From assembly GCF_947250775.1 (NCBI RefSeq), contig NZ_OX366349.1:62001-126000 (forward strand): 64,000 nt of DNA, written 5' to 3'. Shown here in pieces: positions 25,601-33,869 of the stretch (within the stretch, counting starts at the first letter, position 1; each line of letters begins with the position of its first letter). The stretch comes from Wolbachia endosymbiont (group A) of Rhinocyllus conicus. Lineage in GTDB: Bacteria; Pseudomonadota; Alphaproteobacteria; Rickettsiales; Anaplasmataceae. Both the position numbers and the translations under genes were made by a program. The notes beneath the pieces are model-generated. The model had not been told where the DNA came from and ran no database searches. It was given only the letters and a program-made list of their open reading frames with translations.

Positions 25601-28211
25601 TTTGAGTGATGGTACTTTACATATTCATTCTAGTATAAAGTATAGGATGGAGTATATTAATAGCAGCGGTGAAACTCACTATAAAACTGTTTGTACAACT
25701 CCTGGCCGTTTAATATTATGGCAAATTTTTCCTAAGCATGAGAATCTAGGCTTCGATCTAATAAATCAGATATTAACAGTCAAGGAAATAACTGGTATAG
25801 TTGATTTAGTATATCGTAACTGTGGTCAAAGTGCTACAGTGGCATTTTCTGATAAATTAATGGTACTTGGCTTTGAGTATGCCACATTTTCTGGTGTTTC
25901 TTTTGGTCGTTGTGATCTGGTTATACCTGAAACTAAAGCTACACATGTTGATCACGCGAGGGGTGAAATTAAGAAATTCTCTATGCAATATCAAGATGGG
26001 CTAATAACTAGAAGTGAGAGGTATAACAAGGTTATAGATGAATGGTCTAAGTGTACGGATATGATAGCTAATGATATGTTAAAAGCAATATCTATATATG
26101 ATGGAAATAGTAAGTACAACTCAGTGTATATGATGGTTAACTCTGGTGCAAGGGGTTCTACTTCACAGATGAAACAGCTAGCAGGAATGCGAGGGCTCAT
26201 GACCAAACCTTCTGGTGAGATTATAGAAACACCTATAATTTCTAATTTCCGTGAAGGATTGAACGTATTTGAATACTTTAATTCTACTCACGGTGCGCGT
26301 AAAGGTTTAGCTGACACTGCGCTTAAAACTGCAAACTCTGGATACTTAACTCGTCGTTTAGTTGATGTGTCTCAAAATTGCATAGTTACAAAGCATGACT
26401 GTAAAACAAAAAATGGTCTTGTTGTGAGAGCTACAGTTGAAGGAAGTACTATAGTTGCATCTCTAGAGAGTGTTGTGCTGGGTAGAACATCTGCAAATGG
26501 TATATATAACCCAGTGACAAAAGAATTATTAGTAAAAGCAGGGGAATTAATTGATGAGGATAAAGTAAAGCAAATCAGCATTGCAGGTCTTGATGCTGTA
26601 AAAATTAGATCGCCTTTAACTTGTGAAATAAGTCCTGGTGTGTGTTCTTTGTGTTATGGAAGAGACCTTGCAACTGGTAAAATTGTTTCAATAGGTGAAG
26701 CAGTTGGTGTTATAGCTGCTCAATCTGTTGGAGAGCCAGGTACTCAGTTAACGATGCGTACTTTCCATATAGGTGGGGTAATGACTAGAGGCGTTGAATC
26801 CTCAAATATTATAGCTTCTATTAGTGCTAAAATAAAGTTAAACAATAGTAATATAATTATAGATAGAAACGGAAATAAAATTGTGATAAGCCGTTCCTGT
26901 GAAGTCGTGTTGGTTGATAGCCTTGGTAGTGAGAAGTTGAAGCATAGTGTACCTTACGGTGCTAAACTTTATGTGGATGAGAGTGGGTCAGTAAAAATTG
27001 GCGATAAAGTTGCGGAATGGGATCCTTATACATTGCCTATTATCACGGAGAAGACTGGTACAGTGTCTTATCAGGACTTAAAAGATGGAATTTCGATCAC
27101 TGAAGTGATGGATGAATCTACAGGAATATCAAGCAAAGTAGTAAAAGACTGGAAATTGCATTCTGGTGGAGCTAGTTTACGTCCTCGTATTGTGCTGCTT
27201 GACGATAATGGTGAAGTAATGACACTCGCAAGTGGCGTTGAAGCATGTTATTTTATACCAATTGGTGCAGTGCTCAATGTACAAAATGGCCAGAAGGTTC
27301 ATGCAGGTGATGTTATTACAAGAACACCAAGAGAGTCAGTTAAAACTCGTGATATTACTGGTGGTTTACCGAGGGTTATAGAGTTATTTGAAGCACGTCG
27401 TCCTAAAGAGCATGCTATTGTTAGTGAGATAGATGGCTATGTAGCGTTTTCTGAAAAAGACCGTAGAGGAAAACGCAGTATATTAATTAAACCTGTAGAT
27501 GAACAAATTTCTCCGGTTGAATATTTGGTATCAAGAAGTAAGCATGTAATAGTCAATGAAGGTGATTTTGTACGTAAAGGTGATCTATTGATGGATGGTG
27601 ACCCTGATCTCCATGATATTTTACGTGTGCTTGGGTTAGAAGCTTTAGCGCACTATATGATTTCTGAAATACAGCAAGTTTATAGATTGCAGGGTGTTCG
27701 TATAGACAACAAGCATTTAGAGGTGATCTCAAAACAAATGCTACAAAAAGTGGAAATTACTGATCCTGGTGATACTATGTACTTGGTTGGCGAAAGCATT
27801 GACAAGCTGGAAGTTGATAGGGAAAATGATGCTATGAGTAACTCTGGCAAACGGCCTGCTCATTATCTTCCTATTCTGCAGGGGATTACTAGGGCAAGTC
27901 TTGAAACTAGCTCCTTTATTTCTGCTGCTTCTTTCCAAGAGACAACAAAAGTACTTACAGAAGCAGCATTCTGCGGGAAGAGTGATCCTTTAAGTGGATT
28001 AAAAGAAAATGTTATAGTAGGAAGATTAATTCCTGCTGGTACAGGTTTGATTATGAATAAGATCAGAGCACTTTCACTTTGTGATAATATAGATAAATAT
28101 GAAAAATACTTTGATATTGAAACTTATGACGAGAAATGGTTTATGGATAATAATTGTCATTTACACTCTGGTGAGGAAGAGAGCGTAGTGGCATATGATC
28201 AGTCGAATTGA
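19698..28211 (+). CDS. rpoBC: RNA polymerase beta-beta' fusion (RpoBC)
   Basis: A single uninterrupted frame of 2837 codons carries both large RNA polymerase subunits. Residues 1 to about 1430 are beta, ending in the usual IPESFNVMIKELRSLCLNV block. A short linker follows and beta' begins near residue 1445. The beta' zinc-binding cysteines are C1501, C1503, C1516 and C1519, and the catalytic NADFDGD is at about 1891-1897. A second Cys cluster (CEISPGVCSLCYG) and the trigger-loop region follow. Fused rpoBC is well known in Wolbachia, and unrelated Helicobacter shows the same. There is no stop or restart signal at the junction. dusB converges, ending six bases downstream. Confidence 0.98.
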   Translation: MVDSSYMYASGAFVPRVSYSRSIDLKGSLLDLVKVQKESYDSFAPKNKGNERLEVIFHTIFPINDPLRRATIEFISCRVDDPKYDESECIKRGVTFSAQVIASIRLVVMQDGISLDEYKSIKESGDHSKLATVVKSIEEQEVHFCGLPMMTDKGTFIINGVEKVIVSQMHRSPGVFFDSDKGKTYNSGKLIYSARIIPYRGSWLDIEFDVKDHLYFRVDRKRKLPISVLLKALGLSNNDILDRFYEKIKYVKHKDGWKVPFVPDKFKGVRLPFDLMDIEGNVLLKANVRITSRLAKKLYDNELKEYLVPFNSICGLFLAEDLMDSASSTKILSAGESIKLEDIKKLELLSVDEISVLNIDNVSVGPYILNTLFLDENMSYQDALYEIYRVLRPGEVPVLEIVEEFFRNLFFSPEYYDLSNIGRLKLNSYLGLNYDEDLTVLTYEDIIEIVKKIVLLRDGQGSVDDIDHLGNRRVRSVGEFIENQFRTGLLKLERAIVDSMSTSSLDKVSPSDFINPKVLTNVLRDFFNSSQLSQFMDQTNPLSEITHKRRLSALGPGGLTRERAGFEVRDVHPTHYGRICPIETPEGQNIGLINSLAIYARINKYGFIESPYRKVVNRVVTDQIEYLSAIDEGLYYIADTSAKLDENNCFVDDMLYCRYASSFIMVSSDQVSYIDVSPKQVISVAASLIPFLENDDANRALMGSNMQRQAVPLLKPTAPLVATGMESFVASGSGAVVLAKRDGIVDSSDSNSIVIRAFDKERVNYLDVDIYHLRKFQRSNHNTCINQRPLVCVGDYVKKGDVIADGPAINSGELALGKNLLVAFMSWQGYNFEDSIIISSEVVKKDLFTSIHIEEFDCVVHDTPLGSEKITRAIPGVNEENLYHLDDSGIVKIGTRVGPGYILVGKVTPKPSLSLPPETKLLMTIFGEKSFDCADSSLYTSPDVEGTVIDVQVFTRRGVEENERALLIKQKEVNDFEEERDYIINVTSEYFYDELKKLLINSGSQDREKFDSIEREQWWGIGLKNQSISEQVKSLKKDFDEKVSHAIAQFKRKVEKLHEGYDLPQGVSMSVKVFIAVKHSLQPGDKMAGRHGNKGVISRVVPVEDMPYLEDGTPVDIILNPLGVPSRMNVGQILETHVGWACRKLGERVSNILDEINKIKSAFCKGIRSLNDDNFTQFAVAYLDNKKIENIDDDEIMASVLNTPNKNALNDELNALVENYLNSCKSSYSNLRNFLIEVYSYGSNVSICNDIRNISDNNLIEFARKLRDGVPVAAPVFEGPKDEQIAKLFELAGLDNSGQAVLYDGCSGEKFDRKVTVGYMYMLKLHHLVDGKIHARSVGPYSLVTQQPLGGKSHFGGQRFGEMECWALQAYGAAYTLQEMLTVKSDDINGRVKIYESIIKGDSNFECGIPESFNVMIKELRSLCLNVDLKQNDVVIEDISHTNIAQPFNEVSISIASPESIKRISCGEIEDVSTANYRTFKVEKGGLFCPKVFGPVNDDECLCGKYKKRRHRGRICEKCGVEVTSSKVRRERMGHIELASPVAHIWFLKSLPSRIGALLDMSLRDIENILYSDNYIVIDPLVSPFEKGEIISEKAYNEAKDSYGIDSFVAMQGVEAIRELLTRLDLHEIRKDLRLELESVASEIRRKKIIKRLRIIENFIKSGNRPEWMILTTIPILPPDLRPLVSLESGRPAVSDLNHHYRTIINRNNRLRKLLSLNPPEIMIRNEKRMLQEAVDSLFDNSRRNTLVNKAGAVGYKKSISDMLKGKQGRFRQNLLGKRVDYSGRSVIVVGPTLKLNQCGLPKRMALELFKPFVYSKLKMYGMAPTIKFASKLIRAEKPEVWDMLEEVIKEHPVLLNRAPTLHRLGIQAFEPILIEGKAIQLHPLVCTAFNADFDGDQMAVHVPISLEAQLEARVLMMSTNNVLSPSNGRPIIVPSKDIVLGIYYLTLQEPKEDNLPSFGAFCEVEHSLSDGTLHIHSSIKYRMEYINSSGETHYKTVCTTPGRLILWQIFPKHENLGFDLINQILTVKEITGIVDLVYRNCGQSATVAFSDKLMVLGFEYATFSGVSFGRCDLVIPETKATHVDHARGEIKKFSMQYQDGLITRSERYNKVIDEWSKCTDMIANDMLKAISIYDGNSKYNSVYMMVNSGARGSTSQMKQLAGMRGLMTKPSGEIIETPIISNFREGLNVFEYFNSTHGARKGLADTALKTANSGYLTRRLVDVSQNCIVTKHDCKTKNGLVVRATVEGSTIVASLESVVLGRTSANGIYNPVTKELLVKAGELIDEDKVKQISIAGLDAVKIRSPLTCEISPGVCSLCYGRDLATGKIVSIGEAVGVIAAQSVGEPGTQLTMRTFHIGGVMTRGVESSNIIASISAKIKLNNSNIIIDRNGNKIVISRSCEVVLVDSLGSEKLKHSVPYGAKLYVDESGSVKIGDKVAEWDPYTLPIITEKTGTVSYQDLKDGISITEVMDESTGISSKVVKDWKLHSGGASLRPRIVLLDDNGEVMTLASGVEACYFIPIGAVLNVQNGQKVHAGDVITRTPRESVKTRDITGGLPRVIELFEARRPKEHAIVSEIDGYVAFSEKDRRGKRSILIKPVDEQISPVEYLVSRSKHVIVNEGDFVRKGDLLMDGDPDLHDILRVLGLEALAHYMISEIQQVYRLQGVRIDNKHLEVISKQMLQKVEITDPGDTMYLVGESIDKLEVDRENDAMSNSGKRPAHYLPILQGITRASLETSSFISAASFQETTKVLTEAAFCGKSDPLSGLKENVIVGRLIPAGTGLIMNKIRALSLCDNIDKYEKYFDIETYDEKWFMDNNCHLHSGEEESVVAYDQSN

Positions 28212-28217
28212 GTACAG

Positions 28218-29180
28218 CTAGTGTGTCTCTTGACCAAAAAAGCCAATAATATTTTCTTTCACTTCTGTGCTATCTGTCATGTTATTTACTCTCATGCGAA
28301 ATTCAGATGAGCTTTGAAGCCCGCTACTGTACCAACCTATGTGTTTGCGGGCCATCTTTATTCCTGTGTTATTTCCATAGTACTCAAGAATATTGTCGTA
28401 ATGCTCGAGTATGATGCTTAATCTCTCTGAAGCTGTTGGCTCAGAAGTTTCACTTCCACTGAGAAAGTTCATTGCTTGATTAATCAGCCAAGGTTTACCG
28501 TAGGCACCACGACCTATCATCACTCCGTCTGCTCCAGATTCTTTGAGAGCATTCTGAATATCATTTAAATTTTTAATATCGCCATTTACTATAACTGGAA
28601 TTTTCACTTGCTCCTTAACATTTCTAACGAATTTCCAATCTGCTTGGCCGTTATAGAGCTGTGCCCTCGTTCTTCCATGCACAGTGATCATTTTTGCTCC
28701 TAAGTCTTCGGCAATTTTCGCAAGCCTCGGTGCATTGCGATTTTCATCGTTCCATCCAGTGCGCATTTTCACCGTAACTGGCACATTCACTGCTTTGACC
28801 ACGGCCTCAATTATCTCAGCGGCTTTTTTCTCATCACGCATTAGCGCTGATCCTGCATAACCGTTTACAACTTTTTTAACAGGACAACCGAAATTTATAT
28901 CTATTATTTTTGCACCCATATCCTCGTTGAGCTTTGCAGCCTCTGCCATTACATCCGGCTCGCATCCAGCAAGCTGCACAGCAGTTAATTCATCGACTTT
29001 TGCTTTTTGCAGACTCTGACGAGTTTGCATAATCATAGCTCTGCTTGCAATCATCTCTGAAACTAACAAACTTGCACCTAGCTTCTTTACAATACTTCTA
29101 AACGGATAATCAGTTACCCCTGACATTGGAGCTAAAATAACTGAAGAATCAATCGTCAAACTTCCTATTTGGAGGGGCAT
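28218..29180 (-). CDS. dusB: tRNA-dihydrouridine synthase B
   Basis: The 320-aa flavoenzyme reduces uridine in the tRNA D-loop using FMN and NADPH. Motifs are APMSGVTDYPFR at the N-terminus, INFGCPVKKVVNGYAGSAL with catalytic C99, VTVKMRTGWND, TVHGRTRAQLYNG and the phosphate-binding GADGVMIGRGAYGKPW. Length and motifs fit DusB rather than DusA or DusC. It converges on rpoBC with a six-base gap, leaving no room for separate terminators. Confidence 0.95.
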   Translation of the reverse strand: MPLQIGSLTIDSSVILAPMSGVTDYPFRSIVKKLGASLLVSEMIASRAMIMQTRQSLQKAKVDELTAVQLAGCEPDVMAEAAKLNEDMGAKIIDINFGCPVKKVVNGYAGSALMRDEKKAAEIIEAVVKAVNVPVTVKMRTGWNDENRNAPRLAKIAEDLGAKMITVHGRTRAQLYNGQADWKFVRNVKEQVKIPVIVNGDIKNLNDIQNALKESGADGVMIGRGAYGKPWLINQAMNFLSGSETSEPTASERLSIILEHYDNILEYYGNNTGIKMARKHIGWYSSGLQSSSEFRMRVNNMTDSTEVKENIIGFFGQETH

Positions 29181-29208
29181 AAGGTTAATGGTAATCCTTC
29201 ATTGTAAA

Positions 29209-30492
29209 CTATATAGCAAACTGAGCTGTATTCTGCACCCTTGAGGTAAGAGAGGTGTCCGTTCCTGGTGGAAGATCGCATAAAAGCCCGTTTTCTAGAT
29301 CTTCCTTCCATTTTTCATCTTCCATAAGCGCTTTTGTAAACTCTCTTCTTTTCTTTTGCAATTGTTCTGGATTAGGCTTGTATTCCGATAACTCTGCGTC
29401 AATTTCATCAAATGATTTACCTTCGTTGAGCATTTGCGTAATCCTATGAGCGTTTTCCAATGCAAATATTCCACAATTATGTCCATCGCTTTGTTGTTTG
29501 GCTCCGGAGCTTCTTATATTACAGTTCTCTATTTCCAAAACTGCTTCCAGTGCGCTCACTATATTATCAGTATTTATTGGGACATTAATTAATTCATTTT
29601 TCTTGTTCCGACACGTTTGTGCTGTCTCTTTGACATCTTTACTCATTTCTTTTTTTCCTTGCGCATTCAACTCACTAGCTTGATCAGTAAGAGGTGTAAC
29701 CAATTCTTTAATTGCATTTGCAAGTTCTATTTTCTTACGTTGACTACCAGGACTTGGTAAATCAGCACTAAAAGAATCACAATAATAAGCTCTAAATTGT
29801 TTATTATCCGAGTTGTATGCAACAACTAGCGTTACCCAATGATTACCACCCAAATTAATAACTGAAGTAAATATCCTTTTCGAACTCTCTCGTCCTGCTT
29901 TATTTTTATATTCTCCCAACCTTTCACTCAAGGTTTCAAGATTACCAGGAATACAGAAGAATACACCATCCGTAAAACCTTCTGAATACTTATATTTAAT
30001 TCTTGCAATATTAGCAATATCATGTTGCTGCAACCAGTAAGCGTAATTCTTTCTATTTGTTTGATGCACAAGAGTGTCCAAATTTTCATGAAACTCTTTA
30101 CCACCCAAACCACTACCCAAAGAGCTTCTACGACTACTGTTCCTTGAATCGGGTTCACTGCCTGGTACAATACCATTATCTCCATCTTGAGTTTTTTGCT
30201 CACCTTGACCTGCTCCTTTTCCATTAATATAGTTCTTTGCTAAGTAAAATAAAGGTTCAACAACCATTTTGTATGCTACTGTAAGAATTATTCCCATTAA
30301 AACCCAAACTATGGGGTTAGAGATGAGCATAGCAAGTGGAAAGGTCAATAGAGGGAATCCTATTATCAACCCCAAATAGCCAACAGCAAATGTGGCTGCT
30401 AGGCATACACAAGTAGCGTAGATAACGAATTTTCCACCAGCAAAGTAAGTGCTCTCTTTAAATTGATTATATTTTTTTATGATGCCCGACAT
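29209..30492 (-). CDS. Membrane-anchored Ulp1-like (C48) cysteine protease; candidate effector
   Basis: The 427-aa protein has two membrane segments near the N-terminus (about 21-48 and 52-80). A Ser/Gly-rich linker (about 91-132) follows, then a C-terminal domain with the Ulp1/SENP catalytic order: H218 in GGNHWVTLVV, D239 in YYCDSFS, Q334 and C340 in QSDGHNCGIFALEN. The Q-to-C spacing of six matches Ulp1 proteases. Such enzymes remove ubiquitin or ubiquitin-like proteins, which bacteria lack, so a host target is implied. The same fold occurs in the CidB deubiquitinase of Wolbachia and in Chlamydia ChlaDub1. This gene differs by its N-terminal anchor. It is isolated from prophage-type genes here. 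Confidence 0.85.
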   Translation of the reverse strand: MSGIIKKYNQFKESTYFAGGKFVIYATCVCLAATFAVGYLGLIIGFPLLTFPLAMLISNPIVWVLMGIILTVAYKMVVEPLFYLAKNYINGKGAGQGEQKTQDGDNGIVPGSEPDSRNSSRRSSLGSGLGGKEFHENLDTLVHQTNRKNYAYWLQQHDIANIARIKYKYSEGFTDGVFFCIPGNLETLSERLGEYKNKAGRESSKRIFTSVINLGGNHWVTLVVAYNSDNKQFRAYYCDSFSADLPSPGSQRKKIELANAIKELVTPLTDQASELNAQGKKEMSKDVKETAQTCRNKKNELINVPINTDNIVSALEAVLEIENCNIRSSGAKQQSDGHNCGIFALENAHRITQMLNEGKSFDEIDAELSEYKPNPEQLQKKRREFTKALMEDEKWKEDLENGLLCDLPPGTDTSLTSRVQNTAQFAI

Positions 30493-30635
30493 ACTATATC
30501 CTATGAACGCTAAGTTAATTAAATTTTAACAAATTCTAACAAAAAAATCAACCATAATAATTTTAGTAGTATGAGAAAATATTGAATATTAAGAGCTTTT
30601 GAAGTACAGTAATAATGTTAGTAATAGCACAATAT

Positions 30636-31913
30636 ATGCACGATATAGAATATATACGCAAAAACCCTGAAGGATTTGAAAAGGCAATGAAAAGCAGGGG
30701 GATAAGAGAGTTTACTGCAAAAGAGGTATTAGAAATTGATCACGAGAAAAGGTCATTAACCACTAAATTGCAAGATTTAAATAGGCAGCGCAATGAAATC
30801 ACAGAGGAAATAAAGAAGCTTAAAATGAGCAAGAGCCCTTGTGAAGAGCAAATAGAGTTGTCAAAAGACATCACGAATGAGATAGAGGCAATTAGCTTAA
30901 AGGAACAAGCAGAAAAGGATAAGTTAGTGAATGTTTTATCTAACTTGCCGAATATTCCTGCGCAAGATGTGCCAATAGGCGCAGATGAGAACTCTAATTT
31001 AGAGGTGAGAAGATATGGAGGAAAAAGACAGTTTGATTTTGTACCAGAATCTCATTATGAACTCGGAGAAAAATTAGGTTTAATGGACTTCGAACAAGCG
31101 GCGAAAATTTCCGGATCAAGATTTGCGATATTAAAAGGACAGTTAGCTAAGCTTGGACGAGCGCTAATAAATTTTATGCTTGAAATGCATGTTAATGAAT
31201 TTGGCTATACTGAGGTGTACCACCCAGCTTTGGTGAAAAACGAAGCTATGTACAATGTTGGTCAGCTACCGAAATTTTCTGACGATTCGTATTTAACTAC
31301 CGACGAATTGAGGTTGATTCCCACAAGTGAAGTGTTTTTAACAAATTTGGTTGCTGATAAAATAGTAGAGGAAAAAGAACTGCCTATTCGTTTTACTGCG
31401 TATTCAGAGTGTTTTCGTAAAGAAGCAGGCAGCGCAGGGCGAGACACGAGAGGCATGATAAGGCAACACCAATTTGGTAAAGTGGAGTTGGTGAGTATTA
31501 CAACTGAAGACCAATCAAATGATGAACTTGAGCGCATGACGAATGTTGTTGAAGAGATATTAAAAAAACTAGAATTACCGTATAGAGTAATGCTACTGTG
31601 TAGTGGTGATATGGGTTTTGCTGCACAAAGGACTTATGACATAGAGGTATGGTTACCTGAGCAAAATAAATATAGAGAAATATCAAGCTGCTCAAATTGT
31701 GGTGCATTTCAAGCAAGAAGGATGAACGCTAAATACTCTTCAGAAACTGATAAAAAGATAAAAAAATATGTTCACACTTTAAACGGCTCAGCTTTAGCTA
31801 TAGGAAGAACGATTGTTGCCATAATGGAGAATCATCAAAATTCTGACGGGTCGATTGCAATACCAAACGTGTTGCAAAAATACATGAGTAATGATACTGT
31901 TATAAGCAAATAA
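30636..31913 (+). CDS. serS: Seryl-tRNA synthetase
   Basis: The class II synthetase of 425 aa begins MHDIEYIRKNPEGFEKAM (the longer opening at 30615 adds seven non-conserved residues). An N-terminal coiled-coil tRNA-binding arm (about 30-100) is followed by the catalytic core: motif 2 FRKEAGSAGRDTRGMIRQHQF and motif 3 GSALAIGRTIVAIMENHQ. It charges tRNA(Ser) and also provides the substrate for selenocysteine where that is used. It is followed by purD after 34 bp on the same strand. Confidence 0.97.
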   Translation: MHDIEYIRKNPEGFEKAMKSRGIREFTAKEVLEIDHEKRSLTTKLQDLNRQRNEITEEIKKLKMSKSPCEEQIELSKDITNEIEAISLKEQAEKDKLVNVLSNLPNIPAQDVPIGADENSNLEVRRYGGKRQFDFVPESHYELGEKLGLMDFEQAAKISGSRFAILKGQLAKLGRALINFMLEMHVNEFGYTEVYHPALVKNEAMYNVGQLPKFSDDSYLTTDELRLIPTSEVFLTNLVADKIVEEKELPIRFTAYSECFRKEAGSAGRDTRGMIRQHQFGKVELVSITTEDQSNDELERMTNVVEEILKKLELPYRVMLLCSGDMGFAAQRTYDIEVWLPEQNKYREISSCSNCGAFQARRMNAKYSSETDKKIKKYVHTLNGSALAIGRTIVAIMENHQNSDGSIAIPNVLQKYMSNDTVISK

Positions 31914-31947
31914 TAATTTTGACATATAGAAAAGCGAGGAAATAAAG

Positions 31948-33219
31948 ATGAAGGTTCTGGTTATAGGTTCTGGTGGACGTGAGCACGCTCTACTTTGGGC
32001 TCTAAAAAAATCTCCTATCTTGACTGAGTTATATGTAACTCCTGGTCGCCAAGCTATGAAAGATCTTGGGACTCTTGTGGATGTAAATATTCAAAATTCA
32101 GTGGATGTTACACAATTTTGCAAGAGAGAAAATATAGAGTTGGTTGTTATTGGTCCAGAACAACCAATAATTGATGGGCTTGCTGATGATTTAGTTGCAG
32201 AGGGAATAAATGTTTTTGCTCCGAGTCAAGCAACTGCAAAACTTGAGGGATCAAAGTCTTTCACCAAAGGACTATGCAAGCGATATGGCATACCAACTGC
32301 CAAGTACGAGTGTTTTGTTGATGAAGGATTAGCTAAAGATTTTGTACGTAGCAATAAAATAAAGTTTCCACTTGTAGTGAAAGCAAATGGAATTGCGGCA
32401 GGGAAAGGCGTGATGATATGTTGCGCAGAAAACGAAGCTTTTTCAGCAATAGATTCAATGCTAGTGGAGAAAGAATTTGGTGAATCAGGTGAAGAAATAA
32501 TCATAGAAGAATTTTTAATTGGAGAAGAAGTAAGCTTTTTTGCTCTTGTTGATGGGTTGAAAGTAGTAACTCTTGGGTGCGCAAAAGATTATAAGAGAGT
32601 GAATGAAAATAATGAAGGCCAAAATACTGGGGGTATGGGATCGTACTCATCACCTTCAATTATAAGTAAGGACATGGAGCAAAAAATCATCCAAAAAATA
32701 ATATACCCTACAGCTCAAGCATTGGTTAACATGGGTACGCCTTATAAGGGAGTACTCTTTGCTGGTTTAATGATTTGCAGAGATGGCCCAAAACTTCTCG
32801 AGTATAACGTTAGATTCGGTGATCCAGAAACGCAATCTATATTACCTAGATTTGATTCAAATTGCGATTTGTTAAAATTGATGTTGTCAGTTGCAGAAGG
32901 AAAGTTAAATGTCAAAATGGTGGAACTTAACAACAAATCTACAGTTTGTGTAGTTGTTGCAAGTAAAGGCTATCCGGGTGATTATCAAAAGGGAGAAGTA
33001 ATTAAGGGATTAGATAAAATTGAAAGCATTCCTGGTATATTGGTATTTCACGCTGGTACTAAATTAGATGAGAGTGGTAATTGGGTTTCAGATGGCGGAA
33101 GAGTGCTAAATATAGTAGCAGAAGGGAGCACTATAGAGGAAGCCAAAAGTAAGGTGTACTCAGCATTAAATTTTTTAGAATGGCCAGGGGGCTTCTTCAG
33201 ATACGATATTGGTAGTTAA
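31948..33219 (+). CDS. purD: Phosphoribosylamine-glycine ligase
   Basis: The 423-aa ATP-grasp enzyme makes glycinamide ribonucleotide, the second step of de novo purine synthesis. It begins MKVLVIGSGGREHALLWAL, with IGPEQPIIDGLADDL, VVKANGIAAGKGVMIC (nucleotide-binding), GCAKDYKRV and YNVRFGDPETQ. A Shine-Dalgarno-like GCGAGG lies ahead of the ATG. Retention of purine synthesis is typical of Wolbachia. The 3' end is followed at once by a repeat region. Confidence 0.97.
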   Translation: MKVLVIGSGGREHALLWALKKSPILTELYVTPGRQAMKDLGTLVDVNIQNSVDVTQFCKRENIELVVIGPEQPIIDGLADDLVAEGINVFAPSQATAKLEGSKSFTKGLCKRYGIPTAKYECFVDEGLAKDFVRSNKIKFPLVVKANGIAAGKGVMICCAENEAFSAIDSMLVEKEFGESGEEIIIEEFLIGEEVSFFALVDGLKVVTLGCAKDYKRVNENNEGQNTGGMGSYSSPSIISKDMEQKIIQKIIYPTAQALVNMGTPYKGVLFAGLMICRDGPKLLEYNVRFGDPETQSILPRFDSNCDLLKLMLSVAEGKLNVKMVELNNKSTVCVVVASKGYPGDYQKGEVIKGLDKIESIPGILVFHAGTKLDESGNWVSDGGRVLNIVAEGSTIEEAKSKVYSALNFLEWPGGFFRYDIGS

Positions 33220-33264
33220 TGTTAGCTGTCGGTTAGCAGGTAGCTCACAGAAATGCAAAACTTA

Positions 33265-33551
33265 CTTGACAAACTCCGCCAGCCCCCTTATCATGAAACT
33301 GAAGGTATTCAGTTATCTTCATCTGTGCAGATTAAACAGCAAAAAAACAACGTAGTTGGCGTCTTATTTTTAATTTTTTGCACTATGTGCACCTTATGTC
33401 TTCACAACATTTCTGGGTTTTTACCCACACAAGCTGAAACGCGCTTATAAGTCGTTTAAGACAGTATAGTACGCCAATTTGCAGGATTAGAGAGTGAACA
33501 CTAATTACCACGGGGTTTCTTTTGCCTTTTTTTCTGCTTAGTAAATTTCTT
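33265..33551 (-). repeat. ~290-bp dispersed repeat, copy C (reverse orientation)
   Basis: It starts CTTGACAAACTCCGCCAGCC and ends TTTCTGCTTAGTAAATTTCTT, the reverse complement of the ends of copies A and B, with a diverged middle. It nearly matches copy D (53096-53382). A second copy of the AT-rich terminus lies at about 33649-33685. The crossing ORFs (33253-33450, 33573-33758) look like repeat artefacts. Confidence 0.75.
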
Positions 33552-33707
33552 AAACATTTGAACTAAGGTGAGTTGCACTTAAAAGCAGCTAAATTGCAGT
33601 GTTTAAGACTTAAAAAAACGCCAATACAGAAAATAGACAATGACCAGGGCTTCTTTTGCCTTTTTTTTCGTTTAGTAAATTTCTTAACGTTTGTAGCTAA
33701 ACGACAA

Positions 33708-33869
33708 TCGTCATCCCGCTGCTTGTTAGCGGGATCTAGAGATACCGTGACGGTATGACGAGGGAGAACAGTTAGCGGCTGAGATACCGCGAATGAATCG
33801 CGGTATGACGTAGGACTGCTGTCATTCCAGTACTCCTTTTTTTGTCATCCCAGTGCGTGACACTGGGAT
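33708..33869. repeat. Small palindromic repeats
   Basis: There are tandem palindromes of the CATCCCGCTGCTTGTTAGCGGGA, ATACCGCGAATGAATCGCGGTAT and TCCCAGTGCGTGACACTGGGA types. The last one is the insertion target of the adjacent IS5-family element. The same arrangement precedes the second IS copy at 53527-53772. Confidence 0.85.

Noticed and set aside
29209..30492. Idea that the Ulp1-like gene is cidB of a cytoplasmic-incompatibility locus
   Set aside because: It is far shorter than CidB, has N-terminal membrane helices, and no cidA-like gene lies upstream.
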